Assembly: GCA_021732245.1 (NCBI GenBank) | Contig: JAKFVJ010000406.1 | Span: forward strand, 1 to 5,129 | Reading direction: 5' to 3' | Source of the DNA: Candidatus Obscuribacterales bacterium | Lineage (GTDB): Bacteria; Cyanobacteriota; Vampirovibrionia; Obscuribacterales; Obscuribacteraceae | Length of the DNA: 5,129 bases | Shown: positions 1 through 5,129 of the stretch, piece by piece | Layout of the letters: the number at the start of each line of letters is the position of its first letter | Numbering within the stretch: the stretch's first letter is position 1 | Program-made: the position numbers and the translations under genes | The notes under the pieces: generated by a model | Seen by the model: only the letters and a program-made list of their open reading frames with translations | Databases searched by the model: none | Told to the model about the DNA's origin: nothing

Positions 1-1038
1 GTTAATGAGAGTTGTCATCTGTGGAGTATCCTGTCCGTTAACAGGCTCAACTCCAAACATATAACCTTGCCACCACGGACCAGCGGACCAGTATGTGTAT
101 CCATCCCATTGGGCCGAGTTGGCATGCATATACTGAAGCATTGCGGCAAGTGAGGCACACGCTCCAGCATTAGAAGTGACTCCGATCTCGCTGAGAAAAG
201 CAGTACGATGATTCGTCTTCAGCCAGTTTGTGAAGCCACTTATAGTAGCCACTGCATCTGCAGGGCTTAAATAATCCGTATGAGAACCTGATCCATCATA
301 GTCCAAGTATTGGTGCACATCATAAGAATAGTTATTCAATGGATCGGTAACAGTGATCATCACAGACGCATTGGAATGCACAAAATCTTTCGGATGTCCC
401 CAATAAGTGGAAGGAACAAGAATTAGATTCGTCGCACCTGTCGCACGAATCGCATTTATTGCGGCTTGCGATGATGCAAGCCAAGTCGTAGAAGTCATTG
501 TCGATCCGACGGGCTCATTCATCAAACCAAAAATAACTTTGGGATAATTTTTGTAGCGTGTGGACAGACGAGTCCAGATGTCGGCAAACATAGAATTTGG
601 ATGCCCGCCAGGAACACCTACTGTCACGCCTCGATATGCACCATAATTATGCAAATCAATTACAACGGACAGATTTCTTGAAGTCGCTTTTACCACAACT
701 GCATCTAGTCGTCCAAGATAGGTTGCATCTAAAGCACCATTGGCCGATGGTTGAATTCTCTCCCACAAAATCGGCACGCGGATTACTCGCATTCCCTTGT
801 TAGCGAAATAATCTATTTCTGAATCTGTTGGAAAAATATAGTGGACCATAAATTGTCCAGGTATATTTGATTCACCCCATTCCGCCCCAGAGATATTCAC
901 TCCCTCGTAGATCATTCCACCGGGAGCTGCTTGGGCTGATTTCACCGTCGCACTTAGCAGAAATACCGCGAACATCATCGCAACAAGCGAAGTTATTAAT
1001 AAATGGAACTTAGATGTTCCAAATGAATGGTCTGCCAT
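1..1038 (-). CDS. Secreted GH5 cellulase (endo-beta-1,4-glucanase, subfamily 5-like), 3' end outside the window
   Basis: Reading the minus strand from the ATG at 1038 gives 346 codons without a stop to the window edge, so the C-terminus is missing. Residues 1-37 look like a Sec signal peptide: a hydrophobic stretch at about 12-31, then SAQA|AP as a likely cleavage site. The rest matches glycoside hydrolase family 5, a retaining TIM barrel. Visible motifs are KGMRVIRVPILWERIQP (81-97), DLHNY (128-132), GLMNEP with acid/base E175, HQYLD (242-246), LSEIG with nucleophile E284, and the aromatic run YWSAGPWWQGY (316-326). The WERIQP, HQYLD and AGPWW signatures are those of GH5 subfamily 5 endoglucanases, so it probably cleaves internal beta-1,4 bonds in cellulose or related glucans outside the cytoplasm. 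The catalytic domain looks almost complete; a C-terminal linker or binding module could follow. S283 replaces the Gly usual before the nucleophile. The start is supported by a strong Shine-Dalgarno. Exact substrate is inferred. Confidence 0.93.
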   Translation of the reverse strand, partial: MADHSFGTSKFHLLITSLVAMMFAVFLLSATVKSAQAAPGGMIYEGVNISGAEWGESNIPGQFMVHYIFPTDSEIDYFANKGMRVIRVPILWERIQPSANGALDATYLGRLDAVVVKATSRNLSVVIDLHNYGAYRGVTVGVPGGHPNSMFADIWTRLSTRYKNYPKVIFGLMNEPVGSTMTSTTWLASSQAAINAIRATGATNLILVPSTYWGHPKDFVHSNASVMITVTDPLNNYSYDVHQYLDYDGSGSHTDYLSPADAVATISGFTNWLKTNHRTAFLSEIGVTSNAGACASLAAMLQYMHANSAQWDGYTYWSAGPWWQGYMFGVEPVNGQDTPQMTTLIN

Positions 1039-1046
1039 GGAAATGC

Positions 1047-1052
1047 TCCTCC
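1047..1052 (-). promoter_or_regulatory. Strong ribosome binding site of the cellulase gene
   Basis: On the minus strand GGAGGA lies 8 nt upstream of the ATG at 1038. This is a near-perfect Shine-Dalgarno at ideal spacing. It fixes the start codon and suggests efficient translation, in contrast to the weak sites before the two plus-strand genes. Confidence 0.85.
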
Positions 1053-1110
1053 AGGCTTACACTCAACTGCCTATCGTTGGTTTCGTGCCAGCGAGACGCA
1101 ACAACGAGAG

Positions 1111-1139
1111 TGAAACAGCATTTGTACTTACTGAAACAG
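1111..1139. repeat. 8-bp direct repeat TGAAACAG with a 21-bp period upstream of the cellulase gene
   Basis: TGAAACAG occurs at 1111-1118 and again at 1132-1139, so the two copies are 21 bp apart, two helical turns, and face the same side of the DNA. They lie 73-101 bp upstream of the cellulase start codon, where a transcription factor could act. An 8-bp match in a region of this size can arise by chance, so a binding role is only a suggestion. Confidence 0.3.
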
Positions 1140-1219
1140 TTTGGGCGTTTAGGGGGTTGATTTTAAGATTCGATCCAGCCGTTAACTAACGTATGCCCAA
1201 AGGTCGCAGCAGACTAACG

Positions 1220-1252
1220 ATTCCGAGATTTTTCTAATTCCATTCCGAGTTT
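1220..1252. repeat. 11-bp direct repeat (10 of 11 matching) with a 22-bp period, candidate activator site
   Basis: ATTCCGAGATT at 1220-1230 and ATTCCGAGTTT at 1242-1252 differ at one base and are exactly 22 bp apart. The intervening 11 bp (TTTCTAATTCC) is a weaker match in the same phase. If transcription starts near 1281, the copies are centred at about -56 and -34, where activators that bind 11-bp-phased direct repeats, such as OmpR/PhoB-type response regulators, usually sit. The arrangement is seen directly; the regulatory role is inferred. Confidence 0.4.
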
Positions 1253-1268
1253 GCACCACATGCGGTGC
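1253..1268. promoter_or_regulatory. 16-bp imperfect palindrome beside the -10 element, candidate operator
   Basis: GCACCACATGCGGTGC has five-base arms (GCACC/GGTGC), one mismatched pair and a central CATG, so 14 of 16 positions are symmetric. It overlaps the TG of the extended -10 at 1266-1274 and would lie upstream of the transcript, so it is more likely a DNA operator for a dimeric regulator than an RNA hairpin. It could also be chance. Confidence 0.4.
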
Positions 1269-1274
1269 TACAAT
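1266..1274 (+). promoter_or_regulatory. Extended -10 promoter element for the WG-repeat gene
   Basis: TGCTACAAT fits the extended -10 pattern TGnTAnAAT. No good -35 exists at 17 bp. TTGCAC at 1251 is only 12 bp away, and TTCCGA at 1243-1248 leaves a 20-bp spacer, so the promoter may depend on an activator or on the TG extension. Transcription would begin near 1281, giving almost no leader if translation starts at 1287 and a leader of about 27 nt if it starts at 1308. Confidence 0.5.
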
Positions 1275-1286
1275 TAAACGGATCCA

Positions 1287-2381
1287 ATGGAGAAATTGCT
1301 CTTACTAATGAAACAAATTACAGTTACACTAAGTTTGATATTAGGCACCACTTTCGCACTAACAAATTCACTTCAAGTAAATGCTAACGACGCATCACCG
1401 TTATGGGGTTATATCGATCGTTCAGGAAAGTTAAGCATTGCCGCACAGTATCAAGATGCTTACGCGTTTGCAGAAGGATTAGCTGCAGTTCAAAAAGATG
1501 GCAATTGGGGATTCATCGATAAGTCAGGCGCAATGGTTCTTGATCCTCAATACGACAAAGTGTGCCGATTCTCTGAAGGTCTCGCCTCCGTGCGTATCCC
1601 ATCAAGCGGTCCATTGGCAGATACGTACAAAGATGCCACAGGTAAGTGGGGTTTCATCGACAAAAACGGCAACATGGTAATTAACCCTCAGTTTGACGAT
1701 GCCGCATGGTTTATCGATGGTCTTTGTCCTGTTCAAAAGAACTATCTATGGGGTTACATCGATAAGACAGGTAAATTTGCAATTGCACCGACTTATCCTC
1801 AAGCTTGTCTTTTTGCCGACGGGCTTGCTGCAGTTATCAATCAGTCAACGCAGTTTTACTCGCAACGCTCTGACAGTTATTACGCAAGCGATTGCCAGTT
1901 TCTCTATATTGATAGAAATGGCAATCAGGCAATCGAACCGCAGTTCAATCAGCAAATCACCTTCTCAGAAGGTTTGGCTGGAGTAGCCGTTGGCCACTTC
2001 CAAGGCAAGGACGTACCGGACAAATGGGGCTATATGAATAAGTCAGGCAAACTGGTTATTCGTCCACAATTCACAAACGCACATCATTTTTCTGAAGGTC
2101 TAGCAGCTGTCCAGATAGGCAAATGGAAACCCACCGGATTAGGCACGAAATCCTGGATCGTAGGGAAATGGGCTTACATCGACAAGACAGGAAAACTGTC
2201 CATCAAAGCGCAATTTGATGCAGCCGATCCATTTTCGGAAGGGCTTGCTGCTGTAAGGGTAGGCCGTAAGTGGGGATATATAGACACGACCGGAAATATA
2301 GTCATTGAGCCTCAATTTGAGGGTAACTGGGAGTTTTCCGGAGGTTTGGCGCCTGTCATGATTACTCCAAGTAACAAATAA
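1287..2381 (+). CDS. Exported protein with eight WG repeats
   Basis: This 364-residue protein starts with a likely Sec signal peptide (hydrophobic core at about 11-26, probable cleavage VNA|ND after residue 33) and has no lipobox. The rest is eight WG repeats starting at residues 40, 74, 121, 155, 205, 247, 295 and 329. The consensus is W-G-[YF]-I-D-K-[ST]-G-K-x-x-I-x-P-Q-[FY]-x(5)-F-S-E-G-L-A-A-V. Repeat 5 is degenerate at its head (FLYID), repeat 6 reads WGYMN and repeat 7 WAYID. The family (WG containing repeat) is a beta-rich repeat of unknown biochemical function; no enzyme motif is present. The protein probably acts in the periplasm or outside the cell as a binding or structural module. 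An in-frame ATG at 1308 (MKQITVTLS) gives a more typical signal peptide, has GGAG at 1289-1292 and fits the predicted transcription start, so the true protein may be 357 residues. It is divergent from the cellulase gene. The repeats are diverged at DNA level, implying old duplications. Confidence 0.88.
   Translation: MEKLLLLMKQITVTLSLILGTTFALTNSLQVNANDASPLWGYIDRSGKLSIAAQYQDAYAFAEGLAAVQKDGNWGFIDKSGAMVLDPQYDKVCRFSEGLASVRIPSSGPLADTYKDATGKWGFIDKNGNMVINPQFDDAAWFIDGLCPVQKNYLWGYIDKTGKFAIAPTYPQACLFADGLAAVINQSTQFYSQRSDSYYASDCQFLYIDRNGNQAIEPQFNQQITFSEGLAGVAVGHFQGKDVPDKWGYMNKSGKLVIRPQFTNAHHFSEGLAAVQIGKWKPTGLGTKSWIVGKWAYIDKTGKLSIKAQFDAADPFSEGLAAVRVGRKWGYIDTTGNIVIEPQFEGNWEFSGGLAPVMITPSNK
1404..2366 (+). 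repeat. Coding array of eight WG repeats with alternating short and long units
   Basis: Distances between successive WG heads are 34, 47, 34, 50, 42, 48 and 34 residues. The extra residues always fall between the GLAxV end of one repeat and the next WG head, and the long inserts follow repeats 2, 4 and 6. The pattern suggests the array grew by doubling of two-repeat units. Codons for the shared SEGLA and IDKSG motifs differ between copies, so this is not a recent tandem expansion. Confidence 0.8.
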
Positions 2382-2403
2382 GAACCAGCTCACTTGATAA
2401 GGC

Positions 2404-2433
2404 TGGCGAGGAATCGCTAAAAACTTCTATAAT
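2404..2433 (+). promoter_or_regulatory. Candidate uvrA promoter with a perfect TATAAT -10
   Basis: TATAAT at 2428-2433 is a consensus -10 box. The best -35 at 18 bp is TGGCGA (2404-2409), with three of six consensus positions. Transcription would begin near 2440 and give a leader of about 60 nt. The promoter suggests uvrA can be expressed independently of the WG-repeat gene. Confidence 0.5.
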
Positions 2434-2449
2434 TAGACTTCCGGCAATG

Positions 2450-2473
2450 CGGGGCGACCTACCTGCCCTGTTT
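2450..2473 (+). terminator. Weak GC-rich hairpin with a short T-stretch in the uvrA leader
   Basis: CGGGGC (2450-2455) can pair with GCCCTG (2465-2470), including one G-U pair, around a 9-nt loop. TTTAGTT follows. It could be a weak intrinsic terminator for transcripts from the WG-repeat gene or a leader structure of uvrA. The T-stretch is short and interrupted, so the terminator reading is uncertain. Confidence 0.3.
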
Positions 2474-2502
2474 AGTTGGAAGAATTAGGATAGCTCGTCA
2501 GG

Positions 2503-5129
2503 ATGCCTACAAAGAACAATCCCAAGCCAGAGACCACGGACGCTATAGTCGTCCGCGGTGCGCGCCAGCACAACCTGAAAAACATCAATGTATCCATTCC
2601 GCGCAACAAGTTGGTTGTGATAACAGGCGTATCCGGTTCCGGCAAGTCGTCTCTAGCTTTCGACACTGTCTTTGCCGAAGGGCAAAGGCGGTACATCGAG
2701 TCACTTTCGTCTTATGCCAGACAGTTTCTTGGACAAATGGACAAGCCGGATGTCGATCACATTGATGGCCTGTCGCCCGCGATTTCAATAGATCAAAAAT
2801 CGACCAGCCACAATCCAAGATCAACTGTGGGTACCGTAACTGAAATCTACGACTATTTGCGCCTATTGTTCGCTCGCATAGGCACGCCGCATTGTCCTAA
2901 ATGCGGGCAACTTATCAATCCACAGACAATCGATCAGATAGTTGACCAAGTTCTCGAATTGTCCGAAGGCACAAAAATTCAAATTCTGGCTCCTCTTGTG
3001 ACAGGACGAAAAGGTGAATACCAGTCTCTCTTCAACGACTTACGCAAGGAAGGCTTTGCCCGCGCTCGAGTAGACGGCGAGGTAATAGCACTTGAAGATG
3101 AAGTAAGCCTCGACAAAAACAAGAAACACACAATCGAACTTGTCATAGACAGGTTGGTTGTAAAACAATCAATTGCTTCTCGCTTAGCAGACAGCCTTTC
3201 ATTAGCTCTTAAGTGGGGCAAATCAGTAGTTCTGGTCGATGTTCTCGATGAAAAACGCCAGCTTATGTTCTCCGAACAATTTGCTTGCGCCACCTGCAAT
3301 ATAAGTTTTTCCGAAGTAGCTCCACGCAGCTTCAGTTTCAATAGCCCGTATGGAGCCTGCGCAGAATGTCATGGCCTGGGATTTTCCTACGAAATAGATC
3401 CGAAGCTAATAGTGCCGGACAACAAAAAGACATTGCGCGAAGGCGCCATTTATCCGTGGGCGAAAACAGGCAACAAATACTATCAGCAAATTCTGGAATC
3501 TTTGGCCAAACACTATAAGTTCAGCATGGATGTTCCGTTTGACCAACTGAATATAAAACACCGCCATGCTCTGTTTTATGGATCTGCCGGTGAAAAGATA
3601 AAACTTGCCCATGATTCATTCGATGGAAGTGAATGGTGGGAATATCGTAAAGAATTCGAAGGCATCATCACCAATTTAAAGCGTCGCTACGAAGAGTCGC
3701 AATCGGATAAAGTGAGAGCCGATCTCGGCAATTACATGACACAGATGCCATGCGAAGATTGCAAAGGCGCTCGTTTAAAACCGGAATCCCTGGGAGTGAA
3801 AGTTGCCGATCTTTCCATTGCTCAAGTTTGTGCATTGCCTGTAATTGACGCTATACCGTTTTTCAATACACTGCCAAGTAAGTTGAGCGCGCGGCAAAAG
3901 ACAATTGCACACCAAGTATTTATAGAAGTTAACTCACGCCTGAAATTCCTCAATGATGTCGGATTGGATTACCTTACTTTGGACAGACAAGCAGGCACAT
4001 TATCGGGCGGAGAAGCGCAGCGTATTCGACTAGCCACACAAATAGGTTCCGGACTTTCCGGAGTTCTATATGTGCTTGATGAACCATCAATCGGGTTGCA
4101 CCAAAGAGACAACAACCGTCTGCTCGACACACTGAAACATCTGAAAAATTTAGGCAACACACTTTTAGTGGTGGAGCACGACGAAGAAACAATTAAACAA
4201 GCCGACTGGATTATAGACATCGGACCAGGTGCCGGTCTTCATGGCGGCAATTTAGTTGCCGAAGGTTCGATTGAAGATATCATGGCTGCCAAATCTTCTT
4301 CCACCGGTGCTTACATTTCCGGACGCAAAGAAATTCCAATACCAAGGCATAGAAGACCGGGCAGCTTATTGAACCTGAAAATTATTTCCGCCAAACGCAA
4401 TAATCTCAAAGATGTTAGCGTCGATATTCCCCTGGGGAAATTTGTCGCAATCACAGGCGTGTCCGGTTCCGGCAAGTCGACACTTATAAATGATTTGCTT
4501 TATGAATACCTTCGTCATCATATGGGCGGCATAGTTCCTGCGCCCAATGGTCTTAAGGCAGTGGAAGGTCTTGAACATCTCGATAAAGTTATTGATATAG
4601 ACCAATCACCTATTGGTCGCACACCTAGATCAAACCCGGCTACTTACACAGGTGTTTTTGATGTTATTCGAGAAGTATTCTCAATGACGACAGAAGCAAA
4701 AACGCGCGGCTATCAACCTGGACGTTTCTCTTTCAACGTCAAAGGTGGTCGTTGCGAAGCTTGTCATGGCGAAGGCATGAACGAAATTGAAATGAACTTT
4801 CTGCCTTCCGTCTTTGTCGCCTGCGATGTTTGCAAAGGCGCTCGCTACAACAGAGAAACCCTGGAAGTAAAATTCAAAGGAAAATCCATCGCTGATGTTT
4901 TAGAGATGACCGTAGAAGAAGCTTTGGAATTTTTTGCCAACATTCCAAAAGCCGAATCCAAACTTGCCACATTGCACGAAGTTGGTCTCGATTACATCAA
5001 ACTCGGTCAGCCGGCGACAACTCTCTCAGGCGGCGAAGCGCAGCGCGTCAAATTGGCCGAACAGTTATCGCGTCGCTCCACAGGCAAGACCATTTATATT
5101 CTCGATGAGCCGACAACCGGACTATCATT
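2503..5129 (+). CDS. uvrA: UvrABC excinuclease subunit A, 3' end outside the window
   Basis: The first 875 residues of UvrA are present; the family is about 940 long, so roughly 65-75 are missing. UvrA is a dimeric cytoplasmic ATPase that recognises bulky DNA lesions and loads UvrB in nucleotide excision repair. Two ABC modules are visible. The first has Walker [10 protein letters not shown] (42-50), signature LSGGEAQR (500-507), Walker B VLYVLDEP (521-528) and the H559 switch histidine. The second has Walker [10 protein letters not shown] (652-660), signature LSGGEAQR (841-848) and Walker B TIYILDEP (863-870). Zinc-binding cysteines are C262/C265/C286/C289 and C751/C754/C774/C777, each CX2C-X19-20-CX2C; CPKC (131-134) and CEDC (417-420) probably form the third zinc site. 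The UvrB-binding region spans about 131-245 and the insertion domain about 285-400. The ATG at 2503 is the first start after an in-frame TAG at 2491. All key residues are intact and no frameshift was seen. Confidence 0.98.
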   Translation, partial: MPTKNNPKPETTDAIVVRGARQHNLKNINVSIPRNKLVVITGVSGSGKSSLAFDTVFAEGQRRYIESLSSYARQFLGQMDKPDVDHIDGLSPAISIDQKSTSHNPRSTVGTVTEIYDYLRLLFARIGTPHCPKCGQLINPQTIDQIVDQVLELSEGTKIQILAPLVTGRKGEYQSLFNDLRKEGFARARVDGEVIALEDEVSLDKNKKHTIELVIDRLVVKQSIASRLADSLSLALKWGKSVVLVDVLDEKRQLMFSEQFACATCNISFSEVAPRSFSFNSPYGACAECHGLGFSYEIDPKLIVPDNKKTLREGAIYPWAKTGNKYYQQILESLAKHYKFSMDVPFDQLNIKHRHALFYGSAGEKIKLAHDSFDGSEWWEYRKEFEGIITNLKRRYEESQSDKVRADLGNYMTQMPCEDCKGARLKPESLGVKVADLSIAQVCALPVIDAIPFFNTLPSKLSARQKTIAHQVFIEVNSRLKFLNDVGLDYLTLDRQAGTLSGGEAQRIRLATQIGSGLSGVLYVLDEPSIGLHQRDNNRLLDTLKHLKNLGNTLLVVEHDEETIKQADWIIDIGPGAGLHGGNLVAEGSIEDIMAAKSSSTGAYISGRKEIPIPRHRRPGSLLNLKIISAKRNNLKDVSVDIPLGKFVAITGVSGSGKSTLINDLLYEYLRHHMGGIVPAPNGLKAVEGLEHLDKVIDIDQSPIGRTPRSNPATYTGVFDVIREVFSMTTEAKTRGYQPGRFSFNVKGGRCEACHGEGMNEIEMNFLPSVFVACDVCKGARYNRETLEVKFKGKSIADVLEMTVEEALEFFANIPKAESKLATLHEVGLDYIKLGQPATTLSGGEAQRVKLAEQLSRRSTGKTIYILDEPTTGLS

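Larger units (their letters stand above)
1039..1286. other. Divergent intergenic region between the cellulase and WG-repeat genes
   Basis: This 248-bp stretch must contain the promoters of both divergently transcribed genes. Toward the WG-repeat gene it holds an extended -10 element, a near-palindrome and an 11-bp direct repeat, each listed separately. Toward the cellulase gene I see the strong ribosome binding site and an 8-bp direct repeat. I found no convincing -35/-10 pair on the minus strand; TAAAAT (minus strand, about 1161-1166) is a possible -10 but has a poor -35. No coding potential was recognised here. Confidence 0.7.
2382..2502 (+). other. uvrA upstream region
   Basis: These 121 bp separate the WG-repeat stop codon from the uvrA start. 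They contain a candidate promoter and a GC-rich hairpin, listed separately, and a weak Shine-Dalgarno AGGA at 2487-2490, 12 nt from the ATG. A classic terminator for the WG-repeat gene, a strong stem followed directly by a T-run, is not evident. I saw none of the well-known LexA box forms (CTGT-N8-ACAG or GAAC-N4-GTTC). Confidence 0.6.

Noticed and set aside
597..803. Plus-strand open frame of 68 codons
   Set aside because: It lies opposite the cellulase gene, whose minus-strand frame carries clear GH5 motifs, and its product has no recognisable features.
1140..1201. Inverted repeat TTTGGGC/GCCCAAA enclosing the dyad CGTTA-AC-TAACG
   Set aside because: Seven-base arms 48 bp apart are expected by chance in a region of this size, and the inner dyad is only ten paired bases.
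1498..1986. Two plus-strand open frames inside the WG-repeat gene
   Set aside because: They are out of frame with the repeat array and their products show no domain or ribosome binding site.
2139..2393. Minus-strand open frame of 84 codons overlapping the 3' end of the WG-repeat gene
   Set aside because: It lies opposite well-conserved WG repeats and has no recognisable product.
2385..2406. Inverted repeat CCAGC/GCTGG just after the WG-repeat stop codon, as a possible terminator
   Set aside because: The stem has only five pairs around a 12-nt loop and is followed by CGAGGAATCG rather than a T-run.
2404..2419. Small hairpin GCGA-GGAA-TCGC with a GNRA-type loop
   Set aside because: It overlaps the proposed -35 region, is followed by an A-run rather than a T-run on the plus strand, and is short enough to be chance.
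2472..4605. Several minus-strand open frames of 68-120 codons
   Set aside because: All lie opposite the intact uvrA frame, whose motifs are complete. The longest (2979-3341) shows no family resemblance or convincing translation signal.
1..5129. A new defence system, CRISPR array, mobile element or RNA gene
   Set aside because: No regularly spaced direct repeats with unique spacers, transposase-like frames, tRNA or rRNA sequence, or defence-type domains were seen. The three genes belong to recognised families.

Overview
The window holds three protein-coding genes typical of a free-living bacterium of moderate GC content, with no visible change in base composition between them. They are a secreted glycoside hydrolase family 5 cellulase on the minus strand (cut by the left edge), an exported protein made of eight WG repeats on the plus strand (complete), and the nucleotide-excision-repair ATPase UvrA on the plus strand (cut by the right edge). 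No RNA gene, mobile element, CRISPR array or attachment site was seen. The organism cannot be named with certainty. The UvrA sequence, including the ending TTGLS(F) after its second Walker B motif, resembles forms I associate with cyanobacteria and their non-photosynthetic relatives. Together with a WG-repeat protein, that makes a Melainabacteria/Obscuribacter-like source a reasonable but unproven guess.

Layout. Positions 1-1038 (minus) encode a signal peptide followed by a nearly complete GH5 catalytic domain with both catalytic glutamates, most like subfamily 5 endoglucanases. Positions 1039-1286 form a 248-bp divergent intergenic region. It holds a strong ribosome binding site for the cellulase, a short direct repeat with a 21-bp period, and in front of the WG-repeat gene a compact cluster: an 11-bp direct repeat with a 22-bp period, a 16-bp near-palindrome and an extended -10 element. 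Positions 1287-2381 encode the WG-repeat protein. Positions 2382-2502 are the uvrA upstream region, with a TATAAT element and a small GC-rich hairpin. Positions 2503-5129 encode the first 875 residues of UvrA.

How the genes relate. The cellulase and the WG-repeat protein both carry export signals and are transcribed divergently from one short region. They may share regulation and act outside the cytoplasm, but this is inference from position only. uvrA appears to have its own promoter and is a housekeeping DNA-repair gene. I do not see a clearly new multi-gene system. The points most worth checking are the regulatory-looking cluster at about 1220-1274 and the two-repeat periodicity of the WG protein.
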